Shown: positions 34,057 to 43,108 of the stretch, in pieces | Layout: each line of letters begins with the position of its first letter | Position numbering within the stretch: the first letter of the stretch is position 1 | Source of the DNA: Pseudoalteromonas ostreae | GTDB taxonomy: Bacteria > Pseudomonadota > Gammaproteobacteria > Enterobacterales > Alteromonadaceae | DNA: 57,422 bases | Assembly (NCBI RefSeq): GCF_018069805.1 | Contig: NZ_JAGPYN010000028.1 | Location: forward strand, 1 to 57,422 | Reading direction: 5' to 3' | Made by a program: the position numbers and the translations under genes | Notes under the pieces: generated by a model | Database searches by the model: none | The model's input: the letters and a program-made list of their open reading frames with translations, nothing else | Told to the model about the DNA's origin: nothing

Positions 34057-36780
34057 TTAAAACTCGTAACTAAAGCTCACACTTAATTCTCTAGGCGTTT
34101 CTTGAGAACGAATTAGCACATCATTTTGTTCTACTTCAAAATTTTGTCCCAACATGTTTTTCACTTTAAAAGTTAGTGTGGTATTAAACGTTGGGTAATA
34201 ACTATAAACCATGTCTAACGAGTTTACAGGTTGTTCGTAAGCATCATCAAAGTTATTAACACCCGCAGCTAAAATACGATCACCAAATACATTGTAGATA
34301 ACAGAGGCTTGATGCATGCCATCATGTGAATCGTAATTCAATTGTAAGTTGGCAACATACTTTGAATGCCCCGTCATACGTCGCTTAAGGTTAGTGAGAT
34401 CGCCGCGCTGTTCTTCTGCAATTTCAACTTCTGAATCACTAAGCGTTAAGTTACCAGAAGTAAAAAAAGCACCTCCTAATAAATCACTGTGCAGTTCAGT
34501 TAACCATTCTGCTTCAATACCGTAAACATAGGCTGTACCCGCATTGTCAAATTGCAGAGTAAAGCGGCCGTCGCTTTCAGTTAATAGTGCTTCGATTGGT
34601 TTATCAATATCTTTATAGAATGCGCCAACTGAGTAATTATCGCCATTATCCATATAAAATTCGATACGTGCATCAAAGTTATCTAAGTAGCTAGATTCTA
34701 AGAATGGGTTACCAAGAGTTCGATAACCAGTCAGCGGATCTTGGAATTGAACAGGGCTTAGCTCTCGTAAATCTGGACGTACAACCGTGCTGCCATAACC
34801 AAAACGAACTTGATACGATTGCTGACTATATGTCATAGATAACGAAGTAAAATACTCATCTTCCATCACACTTGCTTGTTCTATCGCATCTGCACTTAAT
34901 TTATCAGCCAGTAAAGCAGGATCGAATGCTGAACGAGAAAAAGCAAGCGCAACTTGACGGAAGTCCTCGTAACGCACACCACCACTTAAACGCCAATCTT
35001 GAGCAAACGTTACGTCAAAAGAGCCGTAATAAGCGTCAATCATTTGCGCTGCTAAGTAATCATCAGCTGTTGGCTCTTGGAACAATAACTCGACATCCGT
35101 TGAATCAATCACAGCATCGTTAGCAAAAAAACTACCGATTGACAGTGCATCGTCTTCACTTTGTGCTAGATCTAAAGACTGAGTTTGGCTAAAGCGATAG
35201 TTAAAAAAGTCTGTGCGGTAATCACGTGTTTTTTCAACAAAGTAACCACCACCAGCAATTTCTACTTCTGCGTTATCAAAGTAAAAAACTTTGTTTACAT
35301 TAACGCCCCAGTTTTCGACATCGTCTTCTAGCTCAACAAATCGATACAAATAAGGATTACCACCTAAGCTACCATTGTAAAAAGTACGTTGATATTTGCC
35401 ATCTAAGTACTCATCACGAACCGTTACTTCAAGCTCACCTGGTATACTTGTTGTTGCTGTTGAGTCAGTATATTGCCAATCTACGCCTACACCTTCAAGA
35501 AAACCCCACTCTAAATTGTGCATGCCACGAAGCTGAAGTATTTCAAGTTCCCGTTCCTCAAAAGAGGTTAAGTGGCTACGCTGCAACTGCCCAGCATCAA
35601 TACTTAATGACTTTGAAGGCTCTTGGTAAAGCGCAACAGAAGCTTCATCTTCAGTATCTCGTAGCATCATATAGGTGGCTGTTAAATCATGGCCGCCAAT
35701 TTTATAACCTAAATTTAGAGAGCTATTTAATTTTATATTATGCTTTGTTGATACTTCTTTCTCTGTGGCAGAGTAACAAGTAAAGTCATCTTGTGAACAT
35801 GAGGACTCAGATGCGTCAACAGAAGAAAGTACTGCGCTAAACTTCTCTGCATTAGACCATTCATTTTCATAAGCAACTGATGCTAAGAAACCAAAAGAGC
35901 CATCTAAACCAAATAAGTTATCAAATCGGTCGCCATAAACAGCTTTAATGCCTGCATCAGGGTTTAAGCTTTCTTTTTCTAAGCCAAAATCTCTTGGTAG
36001 TGCTTTTGATAAACTTTTATTTAAGTCTATTGCAGCTGCTTGACCAATATCAGCCCCCTGACGTCTTGACTCAACATCTCTTATATTTCTGTATGAGATA
36101 TCAGACAAGCCATTGATATAGGTATTTAGCGCAGCCTTAACCGAACCAGATAATGCGCGTGTACCATCATCTTTACCTAACCAGTCATCACCGCCGCCAT
36201 TATATGTATAGCCTTCGTCGTTTGTATCTTTATAACTGGCACCAATTTCAACTTTAAATAAAGTATCAGTTGGAATGCTCTTGGTTCTGATATTAACATC
36301 ACCACCACCAAAAGCCGCTGGCATATTAGGTGAATAGGCTTTTTGCACAGCCAGGGATTCAATAATACTTGATGGGAAGATATCAAGTGGAATTACATTT
36401 CGTGTTAGATCTGGGCTTGGTACTATCGCGCCATTTAAACGTACGCTTGAATAACGCTCACCTAAACCGCGTACATAGATAAACTTATCATTAACTAATG
36501 ATAAGCCTGTAACACGGCGAAGTGCTGAAGCGGCATCGCTATCACCCGTTCTAGATATTTGCTCTGAACCCATTATATCAGCAACAAATGCCTGATTTTT
36601 ACGTTCATCAATTACCGCACTGGCACTTCCTTTAAGGCGTGTACCAGTAGCAACAACTTCTTCTATCGCGTCTTCATTAATTATTTCTTGTGCCTGATCA
36701 GCGAAAGAATGAAATGAAGAAAAAAGGGAGAGCAGAGATAACGTTATTAGATTGGTTTTAAACTGCTTTTGATGTTTCAT
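34057..36780 (-). CDS. TonB-dependent outer-membrane receptor
   Basis: A 907-residue receptor. Signal peptide to about residue 27; TonB-box-like stretch around IEEVVATGTR; plug domain with ALRRVTGLSLV, IYVRGLGERYSSVRLNGAIVP and YSPNMPAAFGGGDVNIRTK; then the 22-strand barrel ending in LSVSFSYEF with the terminal Phe typical of outer-membrane proteins. This subgroup, with the RGLGERYSSVRLNG plug, is widespread in marine gammaproteobacteria with unassigned substrates. It is the second gene of a unit with a beta-helix lipoprotein, separated by 72 bp containing an attenuator-like hairpin; AGAGGA precedes the ATG. Energy presumably comes from the adjacent TonB complex. Confidence 0.9.
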   Translation of the reverse strand: MKHQKQFKTNLITLSLLSLFSSFHSFADQAQEIINEDAIEEVVATGTRLKGSASAVIDERKNQAFVADIMGSEQISRTGDSDAASALRRVTGLSLVNDKFIYVRGLGERYSSVRLNGAIVPSPDLTRNVIPLDIFPSSIIESLAVQKAYSPNMPAAFGGGDVNIRTKSIPTDTLFKVEIGASYKDTNDEGYTYNGGGDDWLGKDDGTRALSGSVKAALNTYINGLSDISYRNIRDVESRRQGADIGQAAAIDLNKSLSKALPRDFGLEKESLNPDAGIKAVYGDRFDNLFGLDGSFGFLASVAYENEWSNAEKFSAVLSSVDASESSCSQDDFTCYSATEKEVSTKHNIKLNSSLNLGYKIGGHDLTATYMMLRDTEDEASVALYQEPSKSLSIDAGQLQRSHLTSFEERELEILQLRGMHNLEWGFLEGVGVDWQYTDSTATTSIPGELEVTVRDEYLDGKYQRTFYNGSLGGNPYLYRFVELEDDVENWGVNVNKVFYFDNAEVEIAGGGYFVEKTRDYRTDFFNYRFSQTQSLDLAQSEDDALSIGSFFANDAVIDSTDVELLFQEPTADDYLAAQMIDAYYGSFDVTFAQDWRLSGGVRYEDFRQVALAFSRSAFDPALLADKLSADAIEQASVMEDEYFTSLSMTYSQQSYQVRFGYGSTVVRPDLRELSPVQFQDPLTGYRTLGNPFLESSYLDNFDARIEFYMDNGDNYSVGAFYKDIDKPIEALLTESDGRFTLQFDNAGTAYVYGIEAEWLTELHSDLLGGAFFTSGNLTLSDSEVEIAEEQRGDLTNLKRRMTGHSKYVANLQLNYDSHDGMHQASVIYNVFGDRILAAGVNNFDDAYEQPVNSLDMVYSYYPTFNTTLTFKVKNMLGQNFEVEQNDVLIRSQETPRELSVSFSYEF

Positions 36781-36810
36781 ATTTATATCCTCTAAACCTA
36801 AAATTCCCTT

Positions 36811-36832
36811 AAAAAAGGCGCCATAGCGCCTT
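36811..36832 (-). terminator. Intercistronic hairpin, probable attenuator between the lipoprotein and receptor genes
   Basis: AAGGCGC (36815-36821) pairs with GCGCCTT (36826-36832) around CATA. On the minus strand TTTTTT follows the stem, so it should act as a partial terminator, leaving the receptor expressed below the lipoprotein. Confidence 0.75.
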
Positions 36833-36852
36833 ATAATTAGAGCCGGTCTAGA

Positions 36853-38472
36853 TTAATTACTAGCGCGTTGTAAAGATGCGGCAACAAAATCAGCCCATTC
36901 ACTTGATTCACCTTCTTTAAGTGCACCAATATAACCTGCGTTAGTAAAGAAAGAGTCAACTTCACTCATGTCTTTAGCTGTTGTAGCTACCGCAGTACCT
37001 TGTGAATCTGTAATAGTTGCTGCTGTTGAAACACCATCAGCACCAAGTACATTTGCAAAATCAGCAAAACCAATTAACTGGTTATTCTCGCCACCAGTAA
37101 ACCAGGTATTTATATCAAAACTTGCTAACGCGCCTGTTAAAGGAGTATTTACGTCTTCAAAATTCTTACCACACGCAAATATTGAACTCATAAATGCGAT
37201 ATCACCGTTATTTGCATTTGCATGCACACCTGCATCCCCTGATTTATCTTTTTCATTATATAAATCAAAACAGCCAGCACCATCTACAGATGATGAGTTT
37301 ACAAACAACATATTAGCTAATTGCGCTTTACCCCATTCTTTCATTTCCATACCGGCACCAGTACGACGCCCTTCAGCACCTTGGTCACCAGTAGTAACAA
37401 CGGTTGCATTAGCAATTGTTGGGTTAGAAACAGTTGTCACTAAATCTTGTGCGTCTGCAGATAATGGATCGACCTTTGCACCATCTGTTTCAAAGCCATG
37501 ATTTCCATATTCATTTGAACGGACAAGAATATATTGTCCATAGCCTTTCCAACCCTCATCCCAGTCAATACCGTCATCACCTGTATCAGTGATAACAATA
37601 TGTTTGAGGTTAACGCTACCACCAAAAAGCTCTATACCATCATCAAAACCATTATGAACATGCACATAATCAATCGTTGTGCTTGAACCGACAGCATTAA
37701 GGGTTAAACCATTGAGTTCATCACCTTCAACACCAAAACCCGCATATTTAATAACTATATGCTTAAGGATACCGCTGCTATCTTGCGGATCATTACCACC
37801 GTAATACGATACAATACCTTCAGCAGCGTGGTTACACATATCTTGTGCAGCAGCCGCAGCTGTACAACGGATAGAATGACCTCGACCATTTACCTGAACG
37901 CCACCCCAATCACCAATTTGAGCAGTTGTTGAATCATCACCATCAACTTCTTTAATGCTTGTGAAAATAATTGGCTTATCTACTTCACCAATTGCTTCAA
38001 TATTTGCACCGCGTGCAATACGAATAAAACTCTCAGGCTTGGTAAAAGCAATTGTCGCTCCAGCTTCAATAGACAGTGTAGGGCCATTACCATCAATTGT
38101 AGCGCCAGTTGATGTATCTACATCATCACCAATAAATAATGCACCTTCAAATACATGTGCGCCGCCATTGCCTAATGCAGGGATAACAAAAGAACTGGTA
38201 ATTTCTTTTGCATTACTTGCAAATGCTTGACTGTAAACACAGTTAGTCCCTTTAGCTTCACCTGTAAATGTAGCTCCATCTAATGTGTACGTAGCGCAAC
38301 TTAATGCATCACCACCATCATCACCACCTGGGTTAGTCACTGAGTTGTCTACACTATTATCTACACTGTTATCAACTGTTGTTGGTGTAACATTAATATC
38401 ACCACCGCCACAGCCAGCGAGTGTAATTGCAGTAGCCACAAGGCTGACCTTAAATAAACCAGATAATTTCAT
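36853..38472 (-). CDS. Surface or periplasmic beta-helix lipoprotein paired with a TonB receptor
   Basis: A 539-residue lipoprotein. Lipobox LAGC with Cys21; then a low-complexity linker of VDNS repeats and Gly/Asp (residues about 30-55); then a right-handed parallel beta-helix-like region (GPTLSIEAGATIAF, IRIARGANIEAIGEVDKPIIFTS, WGGVQVNGRG, HIVIKYAGFG, LTLNAVGSSTTIDYVHVHNG, DDGIELFGGSVNLKHIVITD, DDGIDWDEGWKG). Such helices bind polysaccharides or other polymers, or act as hydrolases; no catalytic residues can be assigned. It is first in a unit with the receptor and has a PhoB-like promoter. I infer a substrate-capturing partner of the receptor. Confidence 0.75.
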   Translation of the reverse strand: MKLSGLFKVSLVATAITLAGCGGGDINVTPTTVDNSVDNSVDNSVTNPGGDDGGDALSCATYTLDGATFTGEAKGTNCVYSQAFASNAKEITSSFVIPALGNGGAHVFEGALFIGDDVDTSTGATIDGNGPTLSIEAGATIAFTKPESFIRIARGANIEAIGEVDKPIIFTSIKEVDGDDSTTAQIGDWGGVQVNGRGHSIRCTAAAAAQDMCNHAAEGIVSYYGGNDPQDSSGILKHIVIKYAGFGVEGDELNGLTLNAVGSSTTIDYVHVHNGFDDGIELFGGSVNLKHIVITDTGDDGIDWDEGWKGYGQYILVRSNEYGNHGFETDGAKVDPLSADAQDLVTTVSNPTIANATVVTTGDQGAEGRRTGAGMEMKEWGKAQLANMLFVNSSSVDGAGCFDLYNEKDKSGDAGVHANANNGDIAFMSSIFACGKNFEDVNTPLTGALASFDINTWFTGGENNQLIGFADFANVLGADGVSTAATITDSQGTAVATTAKDMSEVDSFFTNAGYIGALKEGESSEWADFVAASLQRASN

Positions 38473-38585
38473 TATTCACTCCGTTAAAGTATTTAATTAT
38501 TTTGTTAGCGCATTAAGTAAAACTCAAGTCACTTTAAAACACGAAAACCATGCTTTAAGGTCACTTGAGCTTTAGAACGAGCACT

Positions 38586-38641
38586 ACAATACGGGAGCTG
38601 TATGACATTACAGTTACACTTTAATAAACATAAAGTGACAA
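38586..38641 (-). promoter_or_regulatory. Candidate PhoB-activated promoter of the beta-helix lipoprotein gene
   Basis: Read on the minus strand, 7-mers TTGTCAC (from 38641), GTGTAAC (from 38619) and ATGTCAT (from 38608) lie at offsets 0, 22 and 33, i.e. in 11-bp register with 4-bp spacers, as in Pho boxes (CTGTCAT repeats). Exactly 10 bp after the last repeat comes a -10-like TATTGT (38591-38586), the same geometry as the E. coli phoA promoter. The lipoprotein start is about 105 nt further on. Confidence 0.55.
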
Positions 38642-38684
38642 TATAATTTATTTAAATAACAATTTGTTAGGGATATTTAGAACG

Positions 38685-38709
38685 AAAAAAACCGCCCTGA
38701 GGCGGTTTT
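38685..38709 (-). terminator. Terminator of the TonB-complex operon
   Basis: AAAACCGCC (38688-38696) pairs with GGCGGTTTT (38701-38709) around CTGA. On the minus strand the stem is followed by a T-run (complement of 38685-38690). It lies between the TPR gene and the promoter of the lipoprotein unit, so the two units are separate. Confidence 0.88.
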
Positions 38710-38782
38710 GGTGTTGCGATTATAAAACGAGTTTTTTAATAAAATCGTTGAAGTTAAAATGGCGTTTTTAACGCATATTTAC

Positions 38783-40090
38783 TTATAATAAAGCGGTGCG
38801 TAATGTTTCTGCATGCAATTTTTCACGCTTCACGTATTTGATCCATTGCTCGGCGAGTCGCTGCGATTTTTTATGCTTCTCGGCTTGTTCGAATGCTAAA
38901 ATAGACGCGTCAAAGTTTTGTAAATTATATTGTGCCATACCTAAAGCAACATAAGCATTTGATTCAAAATCTAGTGAACCTTTATCAAGCGCTTTACGCG
39001 CTGCGTCAGCTGCATCTTCATACTTTTCAAGATTCACATACACTTCGGCTAACCGTTGCTCGTACTTTCCATGGCTAGAAAGATCAGCTGCTTTTGCAAA
39101 ATAACTAACAGATTTTTCATCTTCTTTTGCTTGTATCATAGCTTCAGCTATGAATGCGTAATTTTTAGCTGACTTTTCCGCAATACCAGATGCAACAGCT
39201 TTACTCATCACACCGGCAGCTTTAAAGGCTAAACCATTGTATAAATAAACTTGTGCAAGTTGACGCAAGTCTGATTTAGAAGTCAAAAAACCTTGCTGGT
39301 AAGCGGCTTCGAGTATTGCTAACTGCTGCTTTTCTTTACCTGTTTCGCCATACATACCACCGAGTTGCACCCAATACTCAGGCTTATTGTAAAGTTTGAC
39401 CATACGTTCAAGTACAGCAACTACATTGTCAGTTTGATTAAGTGAATAATACATAGCACGCAGTAACACTAACCAGTTCTCTTTTGGCTCTTTGCCTTCA
39501 CTATCACTTTGCGCGATAGCCAAGTTAATGTTATCAATACCATTTTGGTAATCTTTTAGCTGATAGTAAGCTTGCGACTTAAGCACATAATACGCATCTG
39601 TTTTAGGCTTAGTATTGATTTCATCCCATTGCGCTAAAAAGTCTAACACTTTGTTGTAATCGCTATTCGCCATTGCAAGCTGCGCTAAACTAAAGCTGGT
39701 GCTTAATCGTAATGACTCAGGGATCTCTTCTTCAGCAACGACTTTTTCAAACGATGCGATCGCTTTTGCTAAGTCATTCTCATTGTAATAAATAAAACCA
39801 TAAAAATTATACATCATGGCTTTTTCATACGAGTTCATACTGGATGAACGTTCATTAATATTATCAAGTGCAGCAAGGCCAGCTTTTGCATCACCATCAT
39901 CAGCTAATTTTTGCGCACGAGCTAATTGGCTATATACTTTTTCACGCAGTGCCGGCACACGCTTTGTTTTTACTTCCTCTGCATAGGCCGTTGCTAAATT
40001 AACACCTGGCAACATACTTACTACGCTTGGTAAAGTAACACTAGCACTAAGTGCTAACGAGCAAAATAATGCTGTTTTTAATAATTTCAT
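38783..40090 (-). CDS. TPR-repeat periplasmic protein of the TonB2-type operon
   Basis: A 435-residue exported protein. The signal region covers about residues 1-37 (ending ATAYA). The rest is made of tetratricopeptide repeats, e.g. ALDNINERSSSMNSYEKAMM, FIYYNENDLAKAIASFEKVV, YVLKSQAYYQLKDYQNGIDN, AYVALGMAQYNLQNFDASIL. In the Vibrio-type TonB2 cluster the homologous last gene is conserved; its role is not settled but a scaffold for the TonB complex in the periplasm is plausible. It follows tonB by about 33 bp, with a terminator some 75 bp past its stop. Confidence 0.85.
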   Translation of the reverse strand: MKLLKTALFCSLALSASVTLPSVVSMLPGVNLATAYAEEVKTKRVPALREKVYSQLARAQKLADDGDAKAGLAALDNINERSSSMNSYEKAMMYNFYGFIYYNENDLAKAIASFEKVVAEEEIPESLRLSTSFSLAQLAMANSDYNKVLDFLAQWDEINTKPKTDAYYVLKSQAYYQLKDYQNGIDNINLAIAQSDSEGKEPKENWLVLLRAMYYSLNQTDNVVAVLERMVKLYNKPEYWVQLGGMYGETGKEKQQLAILEAAYQQGFLTSKSDLRQLAQVYLYNGLAFKAAGVMSKAVASGIAEKSAKNYAFIAEAMIQAKEDEKSVSYFAKAADLSSHGKYEQRLAEVYVNLEKYEDAADAARKALDKGSLDFESNAYVALGMAQYNLQNFDASILAFEQAEKHKKSQRLAEQWIKYVKREKLHAETLRTALL

Positions 40091-40123
40091 AATCGCCTCG
40101 TTTCTCTATCCATTTATTCAGTG

Positions 40124-40729
40124 CTAACCATTTATTTGGAAAGAAATTTTATTCTGTACACCCGCAACTTCAACAGCTTCGCCGTCTACTACGCGAGGTT
40201 TGTATTTAAATTTAAGTGCGGCATCCATGGCTGCTTGATCAAACAATGATTCGGGCTCAGCTTTTACTACCTTTGCATCACGAACGGTACCTTGCTTAGT
40301 CACTGTAAACTCAACAATCACATAGCCTTCAATGCCCCGTGACAATGCTCGACGCGGGTAAACAGGTGCCACTTTTACAATCGGTAGATATTCACCGTCA
40401 CTAGAGTCAAGAGCTAGACCACCACTAAGACTAACGTCAGCATCCACACTGGCACCAAAGTCAAAGTTAGACGCTGCTGCATTTGGATCACTATTTTGCA
40501 TTTGCGGTGATTCCATTGGCGGTGGTGGCTCTTTTGGTGTTGGTGGCTTTTGTGGTTTACGCTCTTTCTTTTGTACTGTTTCTTCTTTTTTAAGCCTTAC
40601 AAAATCAAGTACATTCCCTTTAGCTGGCTCAGTCATCGCCCCTTCACCACCGGTGATAAGCGCCTGCATGCCCAAAAACAACATAAAAGTCACAACACCG
40701 GCAACTAATAATGCTACTAAATAACGCAT
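40124..40729 (-). CDS. tonB: TonB protein (TonB2-like)
   Basis: Energy transducer of 201 residues. One N-terminal membrane helix (MRYLVALLVAGVVTFMLFL), a Lys/Pro-rich periplasmic spanner (KKERKPQKPPTPKEPPPP) and a short C-terminal domain with VAPVYPRRALSRGIEGYVIV and AAMDAALKFKYKPRV, the conserved YP and receptor-binding elements. The spanner is short, as in TonB2 rather than TonB1. ATG at 40729 has AAGGAAG overlapping the exbD stop; the frame extends 22 codons further but without support. Confidence 0.92.
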   Translation of the reverse strand: MRYLVALLVAGVVTFMLFLGMQALITGGEGAMTEPAKGNVLDFVRLKKEETVQKKERKPQKPPTPKEPPPPMESPQMQNSDPNAAASNFDFGASVDADVSLSGGLALDSSDGEYLPIVKVAPVYPRRALSRGIEGYVIVEFTVTKQGTVRDAKVVKAEPESLFDQAAMDAALKFKYKPRVVDGEAVEVAGVQNKISFQING

Positions 40730-40739
40730 TATGGCTTCC

Positions 40740-41150
40740 TTAGGCTTCTTGTGCCGCGATAGACACATCAAATACACCTGCGGCGCGTGCTGCATCCATC
40801 ACTTTAATAAGGGTGTCTGTGGTGGCTTTTTTATCCGCTTGAATAACCACACTACCTTGGGGGTTTTCTGCTTTTAAACGCTCAATGTTTGCTTGCACAG
40901 CACGCACATCGATTTGGCGTTTATTGATCCAAATATCACCTTGATCTGAAATCGCAACTAGAATATTTGCACGCTCTTTCTTAACGGCTGTTGCTGCTTC
41001 TGGGCGATTCACATCGATACCTGACTCTTTAACAAAAGAGGCGGTTACAATGAAGAAAATAAGCATGATGAACACAACATCAAGCATCGGGGTCATGTTT
41101 ATTTCTTCTGCTTCATCTTCTTGAAAAAGGCTTCCTAATGGGGCTCTCAT
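40740..41150 (-). CDS. exbD: ExbD-type biopolymer transport protein
   Basis: A 136-residue protein with one membrane helix (MLDVVFIMLIFFIVTASFV) whose Asp, in NMTPMLDVVF, is the proton-pathway residue of ExbD/TolR. The periplasmic domain contains VNRPEAATA and GSVVIQADKKATTDTLIKVMD. The ATG at 41150 (MRAPLGSLF) has AGGAGA upstream; the frame extends 11 codons earlier without a better site. It lies between exbB2 and tonB with gaps of about 50 and 10 nt. Confidence 0.93.
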   Translation of the reverse strand: MRAPLGSLFQEDEAEEINMTPMLDVVFIMLIFFIVTASFVKESGIDVNRPEAATAVKKERANILVAISDQGDIWINKRQIDVRAVQANIERLKAENPQGSVVIQADKKATTDTLIKVMDAARAAGVFDVSIAAQEA

Positions 41151-41200
41151 TTTATTCTCCTGATTGTATGTGGCTTTCGCCACATACTAAAAATTGTTGT

Positions 41201-41728
41201 TTAATGGTCTAAAACCATGCTGTCTTCAAGTAGGGCGACTTCGCGCTTTGCTTTGCGTTGTAAGTATGTAGAAGCAAATACACCAGATAACGCACCAACC
41301 ATGCCTGCCATTGTCGGGATAGTCGCTTTCGACACACCTGATGCCATTGAACGCGCACTGCCCGTTCCGGTAATCGCCATCACATCAAACACTTCTATCA
41401 TACCTGTTACCGTACCGAGTAACCCCAGCAGCGGACACAAGGCAACCATCACATTGATCAGCGCTAAGTTGTTGTTTAACTTCATCCCAGCGCGTGAAAT
41501 AGTAGCTTGGCGGATTTGCTCAGCGTTCCAGCTATTACGCTCATCGCGCCCTGTCCAACTACTTTTAATGACATGTTTGTAACTACGAAAACCATTAAAA
41601 AAATAAATAAATCGCTCGAGTATCAATAACCACATCGCGAAGATTAACACTCCGATGACCAATAGAACTTGGCCACCAGTGTCGAGAAAATCACGGATAG
41701 CATTGATTGAGTCAATCAATAGCACCAT
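41201..41728 (-). CDS. exbB: ExbB-type proton channel protein, short (ExbB2-like)
   Basis: A 175-residue MotA/TolQ/ExbB family protein with three membrane segments: residues about 20-36, then a pair near 90-150 containing ALCPLLGLLGTVTGMIEVFDVMA and GVSKATIPTMAGMVGALSGVFAS. It pairs with ExbD to harvest the proton gradient for TonB. It starts three bases after the stop of the long ExbB gene (GGGAG ribosome binding site inside that gene's end), so the two are coupled. Confidence 0.92.
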   Translation of the reverse strand: MVLLIDSINAIRDFLDTGGQVLLVIGVLIFAMWLLILERFIYFFNGFRSYKHVIKSSWTGRDERNSWNAEQIRQATISRAGMKLNNNLALINVMVALCPLLGLLGTVTGMIEVFDVMAITGTGSARSMASGVSKATIPTMAGMVGALSGVFASTYLQRKAKREVALLEDSMVLDH

Positions 41729-41731
41729 GGG

Positions 41732-43099
41732 TTATGCTCCCTTTTCGCTACGCTCAGCGATAATACCTGCGCTTTGTTCTTGCAAAATAAGTAGCAAGTT
41801 TTTAGAGCGGGTATTCAATAAGGTGTATAAAAATACCGTTGGGATTGCCACAACCAGGCCAAGTACCGTAGTAACAAGCGCTTGTGAAATACCACCAGCC
41901 ATTAATTTAGGGTCACCTGTTCCAAACAAGGTGATTGCTTGGAAAGTATTGATCATACCGGTTACCGTACCAAGTAGACCTAACAATGGAGCAACGACCG
42001 AGATAATCTTAATGAGCGTTAAGTTGCGGGTGATTTTTGGCATTTCACGTAAAATCGCTTCACTTAATTTAAGCTCTAAGGTGTCGTATGCTACATCTGG
42101 GTATTGATCTTTGACTTTCATTACACGACCAAGTGGATTGTCATCACGTGGCACCGAGTCTTTAAGTTGACGACGGATTTTGCTGCCCATTAGCATCAGT
42201 GAAACAAACCGTTCAATAGCGATAATTAAAGCCAGTAAGCCAACGCCTAAAATAACGTAACCTACCGCACCACCTTGATGTACTTGCTCTGAAGTATCAG
42301 GTGCTTGTACTAATAAACCAAGGATAGAGCCACCGGTTGGGTCAAGCGAAAATTGTACAGTGCCTGATTTAGCTTGTTGTAAATCACTCGCCGTTGAGGT
42401 GTAACGGCCAACAGGCTGACGAGTAAGCTCGCTTAACGTATTGGTGCTGGTGTTATAATCAAGGTACTTACCTTCTGAAATTAAGTTAAATGCACCCACT
42501 CGCATAACTTCTTGCTTAGCTTTGTTGCCACCTTCTACAATAACATCTGTTGTAAAACGTGACACCTTACCTTGCTCAGTCATTTCGCGTTGCAGTTCAA
42601 ACCATACTTTTTCAATGTCTTCGATTGATGCAAGTTTAGAAGTCGAGCCCATTTTTTGAGCCAATTCATCCATAAAAGCACCACGACCAGGCAGTTGTGC
42701 AGACACTACTGACGTTGCAAATTTATTACTTGAATCGCCAGCCACTTGTTGCAGTACACCAAAAAGTTCTTTCAATGAACCCATACGCTTAGATAGTGTA
42801 TCGGTTAGGTTGGCAAGTTTTACTTCATTTTCTTCAAACTGTGTTTCAAGACGCTCAGACTCAACCAACATTTGGTTACGTTTTGCTTGGCTGTTTTTAA
42901 GCATTTGCACTTGTTCATTTTGACGTGCAGCAAATTCTTGCTCGCGTTGTTTATTTTGTGCTGATTGCTGTGTTTTACCTTGCTCAAGTGTTTTTAATAA
43001 CGAGTCTAAATCCATTGCTTCAGCAGCAAAGCTGTTGCCCGCAAAACCAAGGGTGGCACCAAATAAAGCAATTTTGGTCATTTTTGTAAAAAGTTTCAT
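41732..43099 (-). CDS. Long ExbB-like protein, TtpC type
   Basis: A 455-residue protein. It has a signal peptide, a periplasmic coiled-coil N-terminal domain (Gln/Glu/Lys-rich, about residues 30-130, e.g. QSAQNKQREQEFAARQNEQV) and a C-terminal MotA/TolQ/ExbB domain (VAPLLGLLGTVTGMINTFQAI, then GGISQALVTTVLGLVVAIPTV). This is the arrangement of TtpC, the additional protein required by TonB2 systems in Vibrio. It follows the DUF3450 gene by nine bases with AGAGG upstream. Confidence 0.88.
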   Translation of the reverse strand: MKLFTKMTKIALFGATLGFAGNSFAAEAMDLDSLLKTLEQGKTQQSAQNKQREQEFAARQNEQVQMLKNSQAKRNQMLVESERLETQFEENEVKLANLTDTLSKRMGSLKELFGVLQQVAGDSSNKFATSVVSAQLPGRGAFMDELAQKMGSTSKLASIEDIEKVWFELQREMTEQGKVSRFTTDVIVEGGNKAKQEVMRVGAFNLISEGKYLDYNTSTNTLSELTRQPVGRYTSTASDLQQAKSGTVQFSLDPTGGSILGLLVQAPDTSEQVHQGGAVGYVILGVGLLALIIAIERFVSLMLMGSKIRRQLKDSVPRDDNPLGRVMKVKDQYPDVAYDTLELKLSEAILREMPKITRNLTLIKIISVVAPLLGLLGTVTGMINTFQAITLFGTGDPKLMAGGISQALVTTVLGLVVAIPTVFLYTLLNTRSKNLLLILQEQSAGIIAERSEKGA

Positions 43100-43108
43100 T
43101 TTAACCTC

